DNA of 64,000 nucleotides from Pseudomonas lundensis (GCF_001042985.1 NZ_JYKY01000003.1:124001-188000); one strand, 5' to 3'. Positions 1 through 9,722 are shown, numbered from the stretch's first letter. Notes: generated by a model from the letters alone, not told the origin. Translations and numbers: made by a program.

Positions 1-1
1 C

Positions 2-55
2 GCCGTGCGCGCCGGGCTGGCGGTCGGGCAGAGCACCTCAAATCTGGCGCCGTAA
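2..55 (+). CDS. C-terminal fragment of an unidentified protein (cut by window edge)
   Basis: An open frame enters from the left edge and stops with TAA at 53-55, giving 17 residues that end in SNLAP. The base use fits coding sequence of this genome, and the stop lies 9 bases before the stop of the convergent hydrolase, as is common for convergent genes. The fragment is too short to name a family, and it could be a chance frame. Confidence 0.3.
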   Translation, partial: AVRAGLAVGQSTSNLAP

Positions 56-64
56 CCTTACGGG

Positions 65-1012
65 TTACGCGTCGAAGTGCTGGTCCAGAAACGCGAAATA
101 GCGATCGCGTATGTCATCCGTTTCATTGGCCAAATGATGGCGGGCGCCGGGTAGCAACAACACGTGCGGCTGATGGAATTTGCTTTTGAGCACCTGCAGG
201 TTGTGTCGCCAATCCACTGTTTTGTCCGCGTCGCCCTGAATGATCAGCGGCTGACGCGCGCTGGGTGTTGCGCCTTCAATGCGCGGGATCCAGCGGGCCA
301 GCGCACCGACCCAGGCGGTCGGTAAACGCAGCGGCTGCAACGGATCGGCCTGCAAAAACGGCATGAAATCAGGGTTATTGGTGTTTTCACTGAAACGCCG
401 GGCAATGCCTTTGACGAACGGCCGCAGCAGGTAATAGCTGAATTTGGACCAATGCCAGTCCTTGGGCCGTACCAACGGGGCCATCAATATCGCCTGCCCT
501 TGTGCCGGGCTGCTGTCGCCCTGCCGCAACACATGATCCAGCACGATCGCGCCGCCGGTGCTTTGCCCGTACAGGTGCCACGGCTGAGGCAGCGACAGTG
601 ATTGCGCCTCAATGAACAGGCCCTGCAAGGCTTCCTGATACTGATAAAAATCCCCGATGCTGGCCCGCTCGCCACTGGACAGGCCGTGCCCCGGCAAGTC
701 GCAGGCAATGACCGCAAAACCCCGATTGAGCCCCCATTCAATGATGTGGCGGTACAACCCCATGTGGTCGTAAAAACCGTGTATCACGAATAGCGTGCCC
801 ACTGGCGCAGCCTCCGGCCACCACACTTGGCTGACCAGGTCGTAGCCCGCCGCACTGTAGCGCCCCAGTTGCCGCTTCACGGGCGTGGCGCGAAGAGGGA
901 AGTCCAGCCCGTAAAACCGTTGGTACGCCAACCCCTCACTCGATATCGGGCCCTCTGCGGCCAAGGGCTGCAAACTGGCGCGCAAGGTATCGGGGGAAAA
1001 CGGGGCAGGCAT
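65..1012 (-). CDS. alpha/beta hydrolase, serine aminopeptidase S33 / monoacylglycerol lipase-like
   Basis: A 315-residue alpha/beta hydrolase of the Hydrolase_4 (monoglyceride lipase-like) type. An oxyanion-hole HGF lies near residues 78-80. The nucleophile elbow GQSTG places Ser at 151, the acid is probably Asp263 in GDADKTV, and the base is His292 in GARHHLANE. There is no clear signal peptide, so it is probably cytoplasmic. The family hydrolyses carboxyl esters such as monoacylglycerols or lysophospholipids; the substrate here is unknown. It is a single gene on the minus strand, divergent from the thioredoxin-like gene at 1122 with about 110 bases between them. Confidence 0.85.
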   Translation of the reverse strand: MPAPFSPDTLRASLQPLAAEGPISSEGLAYQRFYGLDFPLRATPVKRQLGRYSAAGYDLVSQVWWPEAAPVGTLFVIHGFYDHMGLYRHIIEWGLNRGFAVIACDLPGHGLSSGERASIGDFYQYQEALQGLFIEAQSLSLPQPWHLYGQSTGGAIVLDHVLRQGDSSPAQGQAILMAPLVRPKDWHWSKFSYYLLRPFVKGIARRFSENTNNPDFMPFLQADPLQPLRLPTAWVGALARWIPRIEGATPSARQPLIIQGDADKTVDWRHNLQVLKSKFHQPHVLLLPGARHHLANETDDIRDRYFAFLDQHFDA

Positions 1013-1121
1013 AAGGGGTTCCAGGCAGGGCGCGTGTGCGCAAAACAGGCTTTATAGACCGTCGATATTCTTCTGTCAGGTCAAGCATGGCAAGCTACGC
1101 GGCCTTCGAGGACCTAATTTG

Positions 1122-1706
1122 ATGCCTGTGCCCACTTTCAAAACCCTGCTTGCCTGCGTGCTGATCGGTGTCTGTGCGGCCGGATTATGGGCCGCTTATG
1201 ACTGGTTTCAAGGCCAGTACATTCGTCCCTTCAGTGAGCAGACCGCGCTGTTCGCCGGGGATGTGCTGAGCCTGCCCGCCGAGCTGTCCGGGCCGGGCCC
1301 GATCCGCGTGGTGCATTTCTGGGACCCGGCCTGCCCGTGCAATGTCGGCAATCAGCAGCACTTGAGCGAACTGTTGGCGCATTACGTGCCACTGGGCATT
1401 GAGTTTTATGCGGTGCAAAAATCAGGCACTCAAGGCCAACTGCCCGAGAGCCTCGGCGCGATCAAACCCCTCGCCCAACTGCCCGGCGCCGAACACGTGA
1501 GCGCCAGCCCTGCCGTCGCCATCTGGGACCACAGTGGTCAACTGGCGTACTTCGGTCCTTACAGCGAAGGGGCCACCTGTAACGCCAGCAACAGTTTTAT
1601 CGAGCCGATCCTGCAAGCGCTGAGCACCGGTCGTCCGGTAAAAGCCACGCACACCATGGCTGTGGGCTGTTATTGCCCGTGGCAGGCCGATCACGTCGCC
1701 CCGTGA
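1122..1706 (+). CDS. membrane-anchored thioredoxin-like protein (DUF6436 type)
   Basis: 194 residues with an N-terminal membrane segment (about residues 7-25), then a thioredoxin-like region containing DPACPCNVGN. The CPC in place of CxxC makes classical disulfide exchange uncertain. Two further Cys, in GCYC near the C-terminus, could take part in redox chemistry or metal binding. I recall such proteins as DUF6436 in Pseudomonas. The ATG at 1122 was chosen; an in-frame TTG at 1119 is also possible, and GAGGA at 1108-1112 serves either. The gene ends 28 bases before the penicillin acylase, so the two are probably co-transcribed. It may help a periplasmic partner fold, but that is inference. 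Confidence 0.65.
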   Translation: MPVPTFKTLLACVLIGVCAAGLWAAYDWFQGQYIRPFSEQTALFAGDVLSLPAELSGPGPIRVVHFWDPACPCNVGNQQHLSELLAHYVPLGIEFYAVQKSGTQGQLPESLGAIKPLAQLPGAEHVSASPAVAIWDHSGQLAYFGPYSEGATCNASNSFIEPILQALSTGRPVKATHTMAVGCYCPWQADHVAP

Positions 1707-1734
1707 TGGCGTTTTAACGAACAGGAGCTCGCCC

Positions 1735-4116
1735 ATGAAACGTAGCCTGACTGTCATCGCCCTTATCGTCGCCTCCGTGGCCGGGGGTGGTGTCTGGTAC
1801 GTGCAGAGCAAATTGCCCACGCGTCAGGGGCAGGTTGAGCTGCCCACACTGCAAGAGCCCGTCACCGTGCGTTACGACGAGCGCGGCGTGCCGCACATCC
1901 GCGCGGGCAATCAGCTGGATATGTACCGGGCGCTGGGGTATGTGCAGGCACAGGATCGGCTGTTCCAGATGGAAATCATGCGCCGCCTGGCCCGGGGTGA
2001 ACTGGCTGAAGTGTTGGGCCCTAAACTAGTGGACACCGACAAACTGTTTCGCAGCCTGCGCATTCGCGAGCGAGCGGCCAGTTATGTCAGTGAACTGGAT
2101 CAACAATCGCCCGCCTGGCAGGCGCTGCAAGCGTATCTGGACGGTATTAATCAATACCAGGCCACCCACGCCACACCCGTGGAGTTCGATCTGCTGGGCA
2201 TCACGCCCCGCGCGTTTACTGCCGAAGACACCATCAGCGTCTCCGGTTATATGGCCTACAGCTTTGCGGCCGCTTTCCGTACCGAGCCGCTTCTGACCTA
2301 TGTGCGCGATCAACTGGGCAGCGATTACTTGAAGGTCTTTGACCTCGACTGGCAACCCAAAGGGGTCTTGCCCCCGACGCTGGCGGCCAATGACTGGAAA
2401 TCCCTCGGCGCACTGGCGCAGCTCAGCGATAGCGCCTTGAGTCAGGCCGGGTTGCCGCAATTTGAAGGCAGCAATGCCTGGGTCGTGTCAGGCAGACGCA
2501 CGCAAAGCGGTAAGCCGCTGCTGGCGGGCGATCCGCACATCCGCTTTTCAGTGCCGTCGGTGTGGTACGAAGCGCAGCTGTCGGCCCCTGATTTTGACCT
2601 GTACGGCTATCACCAGGCGCTGGTGCCGTTCGCGTTTCTGGGCAACAACCGCGCGTTCGGCTGGAGCCTGACGATGTTCCAGAACGATGACTTGGACTTG
2701 ATTGCCGAGAAGACCAACCCTGCCAACCCGAATCAGGTCTGGTATCAGGGCCAATGGGTCGACATGACCCGCACCGAACAGGAAATTGCCGTCAAGGGCC
2801 AGGCCCCCGTGACGCTGGTACTGCGTCAGTCGCCACACGGGCCGATCATCAACGACGTGCTGGGTGGCATCGCTGGCAATACGCCCATCGCCATGTGGTG
2901 GGGCTTTCTGGAAACCAAAAACCCGATTCTGGAAGGTTTTTACCGGCTCAACCGCGCGGACACGGTCAGCAAAGCGCGTCAGGCCGCGACGTACATCCAC
3001 TCGCCGGGGCTCAATGTGGTCTGGGCCAATGCCTCAGGCAACATCGGCTGGTGGGCCGCCGCGCAATTGCCCAAACGTGCGGCCGGGGTGAACCCGGCGT
3101 TCATTCTGGATGGCAGCACCGCGCAGGCCGACAAGCCCGGGTTTTACCCGTTCAGCGCCAACCCGCAGGAAGTGAACCCGCCACGTGGCTATATCGTGTC
3201 GGCCAACTTCCAGCCGGTCTCACCCGCCGGCATTGAGATTGCGGGCTATTACAACCTGGCGGACCGCGGCCAGCAGCTCGATCGACAGCTAAGCGCCCCC
3301 GGTGTGAAGTGGAACCTGAAAAACAGTCAGGCGCTGCAACTGGGCACCACCACAGGTTATGGGCCGCGCGTGCTCACCGCCCTGCTGCCGGTACTGCGCA
3401 AGGTGGTGAGCGACCCGGCCGAACTCAAACTGGTGGAGCAACTGGCGCAGTGGCAAGGCGACTACCCGCTGGAGTCCACCAGTGCCACGCTGTTCAATCA
3501 ATTGCTGTTCAGCCTGGCCGATGCCGCGATGCAGGATGAGTTGGGCGATGCCTTCTTCGACATTCTGCTGACCACCCGGTTGGTGGATGAAGCGCTACCT
3601 CGCCTGATTGCCAATCCGGCATCGCCGTGGTGGGACAATCGCCACACACTGGCCAAAGAGTCGCGGGCCGACACGGTGCTGGTCGCCTGGCAAAACAGCA
3701 TCACTGCGCTCAAAGCCACCTTGGGGGACGATCCCGCGCACTGGCAGTGGGGACGGGCGCACACGCTGACCCAAGAACACCCGCTGGGCAAACAGAAGCC
3801 GCTGGACTGGCTGCTCAACGTCGGCCCGTTCGACGCGCCGGGGAGCCATGAAGTGCCCAATAACCTGTCGGCCAAACTCGGGCCGGCGCCGTGGCCGGTG
3901 AGTTACGGCCCGTCCACGCGGCGTTTGATCGATTTCGCAGACCCGACCCACACCCTGACCATCAACCCGGTGGGCCAGAGCGGGGTGCCGTTCGACAAGC
4001 ACTATAAGGATCAGGCGCAAAGCTACATTGAAGGCCAGTACGACAAACCGTACCTGGAAGAAGCCGATGTGCAGCTCAACACCCGTAGCACCTTGCGCTT
4101 GATGCCCCAGCCGTAA
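1735..4116 (+). CDS. penicillin acylase family protein (HacB/PA0305-like AHL acylase)
   Basis: 793-residue Ntn-hydrolase precursor. The N-terminal hydrophobic segment (residues 5-22) directs export. The alpha-subunit region carries RGVPHI and YVQAQDRLFQME, typical of the family. Autocleavage is expected before Ser246 in EGSNAWV, making that serine the beta-chain N-terminal nucleophile. The length and the short leader resemble P. aeruginosa HacB (PA0305), which removes acyl chains from long-chain homoserine lactones, better than QuiP or PvdQ. The substrate here is unproven; beta-lactams, AHLs or other N-acyl compounds are possible. A good SD (AGGAGC) lies 6 bases before the ATG. The gene follows the thioredoxin-like gene at 1122. 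Confidence 0.85.
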   Translation: MKRSLTVIALIVASVAGGGVWYVQSKLPTRQGQVELPTLQEPVTVRYDERGVPHIRAGNQLDMYRALGYVQAQDRLFQMEIMRRLARGELAEVLGPKLVDTDKLFRSLRIRERAASYVSELDQQSPAWQALQAYLDGINQYQATHATPVEFDLLGITPRAFTAEDTISVSGYMAYSFAAAFRTEPLLTYVRDQLGSDYLKVFDLDWQPKGVLPPTLAANDWKSLGALAQLSDSALSQAGLPQFEGSNAWVVSGRRTQSGKPLLAGDPHIRFSVPSVWYEAQLSAPDFDLYGYHQALVPFAFLGNNRAFGWSLTMFQNDDLDLIAEKTNPANPNQVWYQGQWVDMTRTEQEIAVKGQAPVTLVLRQSPHGPIINDVLGGIAGNTPIAMWWGFLETKNPILEGFYRLNRADTVSKARQAATYIHSPGLNVVWANASGNIGWWAAAQLPKRAAGVNPAFILDGSTAQADKPGFYPFSANPQEVNPPRGYIVSANFQPVSPAGIEIAGYYNLADRGQQLDRQLSAPGVKWNLKNSQALQLGTTTGYGPRVLTALLPVLRKVVSDPAELKLVEQLAQWQGDYPLESTSATLFNQLLFSLADAAMQDELGDAFFDILLTTRLVDEALPRLIANPASPWWDNRHTLAKESRADTVLVAWQNSITALKATLGDDPAHWQWGRAHTLTQEHPLGKQKPLDWLLNVGPFDAPGSHEVPNNLSAKLGPAPWPVSYGPSTRRLIDFADPTHTLTINPVGQSGVPFDKHYKDQAQSYIEGQYDKPYLEEADVQLNTRSTLRLMPQP

Positions 4117-4134
4117 GCGCTGATCTGACCAGGG

Positions 4135-5025
4135 TCAGGCCAGGGCGTAGTTGAGGACGATGCCGACGAAGATTGCCAACCCGGCCCAGTGGTTGTGCAA
4201 GAAGGCCTTGAAGCAACGCTGCGGATCGCGGTCGCGGGTGTACCAGAACTCCCACACGAAGCAGCCCGCAGCCACCAGCAGACCCAGGTGGAACCAGCCG
4301 CCCAACTCAAAATGCGTCCCGGCCAGCCACAAGCAACCCAGCGCCAGGCCTTGCAGGCTGAGGTTGATCACGCGATCCGCATCACCGAACAGGATGGCGG
4401 TGGATTTGACACCGATTTTCAGGTCGTCTTCACGGTCAGTCATGGCGTAGTAGGTGTCGTAGGCCACGGTCCAGAGCAGATTGGCGATGTACAGCAACCA
4501 GGCCGCCGCAGGCAGGCTGCCGGTTTCGGCCGTGAACGCCATCGGCATGCCCCACGAGAACGCAGCACCGAGCACCACTTGCGGGTAATAGGTGTAGCGC
4601 TTCATGAACGGGTAGCTGGCCGCCAATGCCAGGCCCCCGAAGGACAGCCAGATGGTGGTCGCATTGGTGCACAGCACCAGCAGGAAGCTGACCCCCATGA
4701 GCAGGGCAAAAAACACCAATGCTTCTTTACTGCTGATTTTTCCGCTCACCAAAGGGCGTTGTTCAGTGCGTTTGACGTGGCCGTCGACCTTGCGGTCTGC
4801 AAAGTCGTTAATCACGCAGCCACCGGCCCGGGTCAGGATAACGCCGAAGACGAAAATCAGCAGGTTGCTCAGGGAGGGCACCCCTTTAGCGGCAATCCAC
4901 AGCGCCCACAGGGTGGGCCACAACAGCAGGTAAATGCCGATGGGTTTGTCCATGCGCGTCAGCTGGATGAAGTCCCATGCGCGGGGGTTCAGGCGATTGA
5001 GAGATTTGAGCAAACGCACGTACAT
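4135..5025 (-). CDS. ubiA: 4-hydroxybenzoate octaprenyltransferase UbiA
   Basis: 296 residues of the UbiA prenyltransferase family. The enzyme transfers the polyprenyl tail to 4-hydroxybenzoate in the inner membrane, the second committed step of ubiquinone synthesis. Both Asp-rich Mg-prenyl-PP motifs are present: NDFADRKVD at residues 73-81 and [12 protein letters not shown] around 190. Eight to nine hydrophobic helices can be seen. The start chosen is the ATG beginning [10 protein letters not shown], which overlaps the ubiC stop by one base (TGATG) and matches the family N-terminus; an upstream in-frame start would add 12 residues. It is translationally coupled to ubiC, which supplies its substrate. 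Confidence 0.97.
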   Translation of the reverse strand: MYVRLLKSLNRLNPRAWDFIQLTRMDKPIGIYLLLWPTLWALWIAAKGVPSLSNLLIFVFGVILTRAGGCVINDFADRKVDGHVKRTEQRPLVSGKISSKEALVFFALLMGVSFLLVLCTNATTIWLSFGGLALAASYPFMKRYTYYPQVVLGAAFSWGMPMAFTAETGSLPAAAWLLYIANLLWTVAYDTYYAMTDREDDLKIGVKSTAILFGDADRVINLSLQGLALGCLWLAGTHFELGGWFHLGLLVAAGCFVWEFWYTRDRDPQRCFKAFLHNHWAGLAIFVGIVLNYALA

Positions 5026-5588
5026 CAGTTGGTCTCCGGCCGGGCACTCACTGCGGCCCACAGGTTGGGTAAAAACACTTCAGCCACCAGCACACTCAAC
5101 GACCCGCGCATAAAACGTGAGCGCCGCGCCCACAGGTTGTCGGTGCGGTCGGCGTCCGGCAACCAGTCCCGAGGGTAGCGGCACACCTGCAACGGGCCAC
5201 GCTCGAACGCCTGATCGCTGAACAACAACTCGCCCAGCGAACGCGTGCCCAGCGCGTCCATATTCAAACCACCCGCTTCAAGGGCGGACTTGGACGCCAC
5301 ACTGCGGGCAAACACCCACGGCACCTGATGCCCGCGTAAACACACTTCACGCACCCAGCCCAGACTGCCAGCGGGCAACTCCAGGACGCGGCATTCGTCC
5401 TCGCGCAGGGTTTGCCAGCCTTCAAACAGTGGCGACACGCTGAAGTGGTCATTCGACACAGCAGTGAGGCGGCGGGTCAGGGAGCCTTCATCGAACAACC
5501 AGTCGAGGGTGAGGGCGTCGGGCAGGGCGCCAAGCTGACTTTGCTCAAGCCAGACGGGGGAGATCAACGGGGAAGTCATGTGCGGCAC
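5025..5588 (-). CDS. ubiC: chorismate lyase UbiC
   Basis: About 187 residues. It converts chorismate to 4-hydroxybenzoate and pyruvate in the cytoplasm, the first step of ubiquinone ring synthesis. It is recognised by its position directly before ubiA, its length, and family stretches such as [13 protein letters not shown] and WVREVCLRG with the Arg/Glu residues typical of UbiC. The start is uncertain: a GTG at 5588 gives 187 residues and an in-frame ATG at 5579 gives 184. Neither has a strong SD. Its TGA shares one base with the ubiA ATG, so the two form one operon. Confidence 0.93.
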   Translation of the reverse strand: MPHMTSPLISPVWLEQSQLGALPDALTLDWLFDEGSLTRRLTAVSNDHFSVSPLFEGWQTLREDECRVLELPAGSLGWVREVCLRGHQVPWVFARSVASKSALEAGGLNMDALGTRSLGELLFSDQAFERGPLQVCRYPRDWLPDADRTDNLWARRSRFMRGSLSVLVAEVFLPNLWAAVSARPETN

Positions 5589-5788
5589 AGTCGGTCATAA
5601 TTGGCAGCCATTGAGGGCGCCGAGCTTATCACGCTGCCCTTGCCCTGAGCGCTTGAGTACCGATTGGTCGTCATCAGGCTTGCATCTGCGGCGTGCGATC
5701 AGTACAAAACGCCCTGATTTCACCTAGCACCACGTGCCGTTGTTAAGAAACCGTGGGCTTGTCTAAGCCTGAACCCGAGGAAATCCCC

Positions 5789-5956
5789 ATGAAAAAGTGG
5801 CAATGCATCGTCTGTGGACTGATTTATAACGAAGCCGATGGCTGGCCGGATGACGGCATTGCGCCCGGCACCCTGTGGCAAGACGTGCCCGAAGACTGGC
5901 TGTGCCCGGACTGCGGCGTCGGCAAACTGGATTTCGAGATGATCGAAATCAACTGA
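5789..5956 (+). CDS. rubA: rubredoxin
   Basis: 55-residue one-iron rubredoxin. The two iron-binding knuckles are CIVCG (Cys6, Cys9) and CPDCG (Cys39, Cys42), and the length is that of the AlkG2/RubA1 type. It carries electrons in the cytoplasm from rubredoxin reductase, encoded next, to acceptors such as alkane hydroxylase or oxidative-stress enzymes. The ATG at 5789 has a GAGG SD eight bases upstream; the longer in-frame extension to 5753 lacks family similarity. P. aeruginosa has two tandem rubredoxins here, this window only one. Confidence 0.97.
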   Translation: MKKWQCIVCGLIYNEADGWPDDGIAPGTLWQDVPEDWLCPDCGVGKLDFEMIEIN

Positions 5957-5990
5957 TCCTTTTTTGAGTTTGACCCCTATGGAGAATGGA

Positions 5991-7139
5991 ATGAACGCAC
6001 CTGTCGTGATCGTGGGCACCGGGCTGGCCGGCTACAACCTGGCTCGGGAGTTTCGCAAACTGGACAGCGAAACCCCACTGTTGTTAATCACGGCCGATGA
6101 CGGGCGCTCCTACTCCAAGCCCATGCTCTCCACCGGTTTTGGCAAAAACAAAGAAGCCGACGGCCTGAGCATGGCCATGCCGGGCGCGATGGCCGAGCAA
6201 CTCAAGGCCCAAGTGCGCACCCATACGCGCATCAGCGGCATCGACCCCGGCCATAAACAATTGTGGATCGGTGAAGAAGCCGTCCCGTATCGCGACCTGA
6301 TTCTGGCGTGGGGCGCGCAGACGGTGCAGGTGCCGGTAGAAGGTGACGCTCAGGACGCGATTTTCCCGATCAACGATCTGGAAGACTACGCACGCTTTCG
6401 CGCCGCGGCTGCGGGCAAGCGCCGTGTGCTGATATTGGGCGCCGGTCTGATTGGCTGCGAATTTGCCAATGACCTGATCGCTGGCGGCTATGAAGTGGAC
6501 CTGGTCGCCCCGTGCGAACAAATCATGCCCACCCTGCTGCACCCGGCTGCCGCCACGGCGGTGAAAACAGCCCTCGAAGGGCTCGGCGCACGCTTTCACC
6601 TCGGGCCGGTGCTGACCCGCCTGCAACGGACTGAGGACGGGCTGCACGCACAGCTGTCCGACGGCAGCGTCATCTCGTGCGACGTGGTGGTGTCCGCCAT
6701 CGGTTTGCGCCCGCGCATCGACTTGGCGGCGGCTGCCGGGATTCGGGTCAATCGCGGGATCGAAGTGGATCGCCTGCTCAAAACCTCCCACGCCAACATT
6801 TTCGCGCTCGGGGACTGCGCCGAGGTGGAAGGCCTGAGCTTGCTGTACGTGATGCCGTTGATGAGCTGCGCCCGCGCGCTCGCACAAACCCTGGCGGGCA
6901 ACCCGACGGCCGTCAGCTACGGCGCCATGCCGATCACCGTCAAAACGCCGGTGTGCCCCTTGGTGGTCTCGCCTGTACCCCGTGGCTGCGAAGGCGTGTG
7001 GTCGGTTGAAGGCGCTGGCGCTGATATCAAGGCGCTGTGCCGCGATGCTGATGGCAAATTGCTGGGCTATGCACTGACAGGCGAAGCCGTTCGCGAGAAA
7101 TTGGCGCTCAACAAAGAGCTGCCTGCGCTTTTGGCGTAA
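5991..7139 (+). CDS. rubB: rubredoxin-NAD(+) reductase
   Basis: 382-residue FAD-dependent pyridine nucleotide-disulfide oxidoreductase fold. The FAD Rossmann motif GTGLAG is at residues 9-14, the NAD motif GAGLIG at 150-155, and the second FAD motif ALGDCAEV lies in the C-terminal half. It passes electrons from NADH to rubredoxin. The ATG at 5991 was chosen over upstream TTG and ATG codons because GGAG sits six bases before it and the family N-terminus ([10 protein letters not shown]) begins there. It lies 34 bases after rubA, so the pair is an operon. Confidence 0.95.
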   Translation: MNAPVVIVGTGLAGYNLAREFRKLDSETPLLLITADDGRSYSKPMLSTGFGKNKEADGLSMAMPGAMAEQLKAQVRTHTRISGIDPGHKQLWIGEEAVPYRDLILAWGAQTVQVPVEGDAQDAIFPINDLEDYARFRAAAAGKRRVLILGAGLIGCEFANDLIAGGYEVDLVAPCEQIMPTLLHPAAATAVKTALEGLGARFHLGPVLTRLQRTEDGLHAQLSDGSVISCDVVVSAIGLRPRIDLAAAAGIRVNRGIEVDRLLKTSHANIFALGDCAEVEGLSLLYVMPLMSCARALAQTLAGNPTAVSYGAMPITVKTPVCPLVVSPVPRGCEGVWSVEGAGADIKALCRDADGKLLGYALTGEAVREKLALNKELPALLA

Positions 7140-7328
7140 ATGCTGCGAATTCTGTCGCATATGCCTTTGCCTTGGGGCAACAAAGGCCGGATCGATGCTG
7201 GCGTCGGCTTTGGCCGCATGCCATTCTCACACCGGTCTGCCGCAGCGTAGAGCCTGCGGCGCCTTAGGCGTTGCTCCACAGAGAGCAGCACGGACATAAC
7301 AACAAAAAACCGTCAAAGAGGCTTCATC

Positions 7329-7604
7329 ATGCGTAAACCAGATCTCGCCGCCGCCATCGCTGAAAAGGCTGACCTCACCAAAGAACAAGCCAACCGTGTC
7401 CTGAATGCGGTACTGGAAGAAATCACCGGCGCCCTGCATCGCAAAGACACCGTCACGCTGGTCGGTTTCGGTACGTTCCTGCAGCGCCATCGCGGCGCCC
7501 GTACCGGTCAAAACCCGCAAACGGGCCAGCCGGTCACGATCAAAGCCAGCAACACGGTTGCATTCAAGCCTGGCAAATTCCTGAAAGACAGCGTCAACCC
7601 TTAG
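7329..7604 (+). CDS. hupA: HU family DNA-binding protein
   Basis: 91-residue nucleoid protein. The HU/IHF signature GFGTF followed by the basic DNA-clasping arm RHRGARTGQNPQTG is clear at about residues 46-67. HU bends DNA non-specifically and organises the nucleoid as a dimer. Position next to rubB matches the P. aeruginosa PA5348 / P. putida hupA locus; it is not IHF, which is encoded elsewhere. AGAGG precedes the ATG. The 189 bases upstream probably carry its own promoter. Confidence 0.92.
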   Translation: MRKPDLAAAIAEKADLTKEQANRVLNAVLEEITGALHRKDTVTLVGFGTFLQRHRGARTGQNPQTGQPVTIKASNTVAFKPGKFLKDSVNP

Positions 7605-7811
7605 TCTTCGCCCGGCCATTAGCTGCACCTGGCCATGAAGAATGGGCACGCTGGCCCGGCCAGTCGCCCATTCTTGATAGACAATGAGACAATCGTGCGG
7701 CCATAAGTGGCAAAATCTCGCCTATCTACGCCTATCCCTACAGATATATGGCGTTCCCTGAGCAAATCGCTACACTGCGCCGGCCATTTATTTTTCCCTG
7801 AGGCCGCGTAG

Positions 7812-8195
7812 ATGAAATTTCGTTTTTTGCTCTGGATGCTGGGCTTCCTGATGAGCAAGGCCAGCCGTAAAAACCCCGCGTTCCAGCAGCAACTGGTGGA
7901 CAAGGATCTGGTGTTCCAGCTGCAAACCCTCGATGGCAAGGTTGCCCGTCACTTCAAGGTCAAAAACCAACGCATCACCAGCCACGCCGGGCTGTACCCG
8001 GAACCGGCTTTTGCGATTGCGTTCAAGGATGCGGCGTACGGGTTTGCGACCCTGCAGGCCAAGAACAAGCAATTGGCATTCATGACCGGGATTCAGGACA
8101 AATCGATTCAGATCAAGGGTAATCCGGCACAGGTGATCTGGTTTCAGGGCCTGACCAAATACCTCAAACCGCGCAAAAAACCAAAAGCCCAGTGA
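7812..8195 (+). CDS. small SCP2-like lipid-binding protein (PA5347-like)
   Basis: 127 residues with a hydrophobic N-terminus (FRFLLWMLGFLM) and a very basic C-terminus (KPRKKPKAQ). The middle (YPEPAFAIAFKDAAYGFATL, IQIKGNPAQVIWFQGL) resembles the SCP2 sterol/lipid-transfer fold. It is conserved next to hupA in Pseudomonas and has sometimes been labelled helicase, for which there are no motifs. Function is unknown; a role in lipid handling at the inner membrane is only a guess. Confidence 0.7.
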   Translation: MKFRFLLWMLGFLMSKASRKNPAFQQQLVDKDLVFQLQTLDGKVARHFKVKNQRITSHAGLYPEPAFAIAFKDAAYGFATLQAKNKQLAFMTGIQDKSIQIKGNPAQVIWFQGLTKYLKPRKKPKAQ

Positions 8196-8202
8196 ATCCT
8201 GA

Positions 8203-8223
8203 CCCTCTCCCGCCGGGAGAGGG
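8203..8223. terminator. GC-rich hairpin between convergent genes
   Basis: Perfect 9-bp inverted repeat CCCTCTCCC/GGGAGAGGG with a GCC loop, in the gap between the SCP2-like gene and the convergent HDOD gene. There is no T-run, so it may be a weak or Rho-assisted terminator, or an mRNA-end stabiliser. Confidence 0.5.
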
Positions 8224-8243
8224 CATTGAGTGGCGTGGCGGCT

Positions 8244-9644
8244 TTACGCCTGACTGAACTGCGCTGCCAGCTCACGCAGCAGCACCTCAGCCTCCAGCAC
8301 TTTGCTGACCACGTCTTCGGCTTTCTCGCGCGTCACGCCAAGGCTTTCAAACAACGCGTCCGGCAGCGGCTCATAAGGCCCGTGACCGATGCTTCGGCTA
8401 CGCAACAGGCCAACGGCCACACACACCAGATTCGGATACTGGGCATGTTCCCCGGTGTAATGCGGGTCGTGCTGGAAGCGCAGCGCGGTCGCCAACTCGT
8501 CAGGCATGTCCCAGTAACGCATCAGCCAGGCGCCGATTTGCTCGCGCGTAATGCCCAGCAAATGGTGTTCGACAAGGCTGTGGCTGACGTGAGGGTTCAC
8601 TTCCAGATGCCGGCAAATCAGCGAAAAGTGTGGCGGAAACACGTGCGCCAACAGCAGATAACCGAAGTTGTGCAGCAAACCCGCCAGATAGGTCAGACCG
8701 GTTTCAGGGCGGCCGGCCCGGGGCATGGCGCGGGTCAACCCTTCAATGACCGCCGCCGTGTAAATCGACTGCTGCCAGTAAGGCGTGCTCGATTGCGGAT
8801 GGTCCTTGGGCAAGCTCAGGGTTTTGCCCAAGGCCAGACCTAACGCCAGATTAATCACCAGGTCAAAACCCAGTACCCGCACGATGGCATCTTCTACGGA
8901 GCGAATCTTGCCCGGCGACGCGTAGTACGGCGACGCCGCCCAGCTCATTACTTGAGCCGCCAGCGCCGGGTCGGTTTCGACAACCCCGGTGATGTCGTCG
9001 ATGGTGGCGTTGGGATCGACGCGCAAGCGGATGATTTTGCGTGCGGTTTCGGCCAGCGGTGGAATCTCGATGGTGGCTTCCAGCCGCTGCTGGATGCGGC
9101 GCGCCGTAAACGCATGCACCGCCTCAGTGATGGCTTCGCTGTCGTCATCGGGCCGATCAAGGTTGAGTTTGATCCCCGCCAGCGGTTCGGCAAAACGGCC
9201 CGCGCTGGCTTTGGTCAGCATGCTTTTGAAGTCCTCTTGCGAGATCTCCAGCAACAGGCCCGACTCCCCGGCATTAATCAGCAGCAGCGGCTGTTGCAGC
9301 AGTTGCTCTTCATACAGACAAGGCGAACTGGTGAGCGCCGGCAACCCCGGCAACAACGTCAGTTCGTGTTTGCCGAGCATGCGTTCCAGCGCGGCCGGAG
9401 CCACAGCCGTCATGCGCCGACCGGTCAGTTCCGCCAAACGGTTGAGGTCGAGCAAATGGCTCTGCGGGAACAGCACCATGAGTGCACCGACCGAATCATC
9501 GAGCAGTGCGGCTTGGACCTTGCGGGCGGGATTCAGGCCGGGGTGGTCAATGACTTCCCGGTATGGGATGGCCAACTCGCCGAGCAATTCCCGGATAACG
9601 GAGGGTGTGCTCGGGGAGGTTGGGGCGCTGGCGACTTCAGTCAT
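8244..9644 (-). CDS. YbaK-like domain plus HDOD domain signalling protein
   Basis: 466 residues in two parts. Residues about 15-150 resemble the YbaK/ProX aminoacyl-tRNA deacylase domain (LGELAIPYREVIDH, VGALMVLFPQSHLLDLNRLAELTGR). Residues about 195-395 form an HDOD domain (HD-related output domain), recognisable by IEIPPLAETARKIIRLRVDPNATIDD-type sequence and GLTYLAGLLHNFGYLLL. HDOD proteins regulate motility, c-di-GMP or stress responses, usually without the full HD metal site. The pairing is conserved in Pseudomonas (PA5346-like). The actual partner is unknown. It lies 78 bases downstream of recG on the same strand. Confidence 0.8.
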   Translation of the reverse strand: MTEVASAPTSPSTPSVIRELLGELAIPYREVIDHPGLNPARKVQAALLDDSVGALMVLFPQSHLLDLNRLAELTGRRMTAVAPAALERMLGKHELTLLPGLPALTSSPCLYEEQLLQQPLLLINAGESGLLLEISQEDFKSMLTKASAGRFAEPLAGIKLNLDRPDDDSEAITEAVHAFTARRIQQRLEATIEIPPLAETARKIIRLRVDPNATIDDITGVVETDPALAAQVMSWAASPYYASPGKIRSVEDAIVRVLGFDLVINLALGLALGKTLSLPKDHPQSSTPYWQQSIYTAAVIEGLTRAMPRAGRPETGLTYLAGLLHNFGYLLLAHVFPPHFSLICRHLEVNPHVSHSLVEHHLLGITREQIGAWLMRYWDMPDELATALRFQHDPHYTGEHAQYPNLVCVAVGLLRSRSIGHGPYEPLPDALFESLGVTREKAEDVVSKVLEAEVLLRELAAQFSQA

Positions 9645-9722
9645 GATGTGTGTCCGGTTCTTACAACTCGAATGTGGTTATTAGGCAGTTAATCGGCCGC
9701 TGATCTATTTACTGAACGCGCT

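Noticed and set aside
4189..5178. Plus-strand frame of 329 codons opposite ubiA/ubiC
   Set aside because: Shadow of two well-identified genes.
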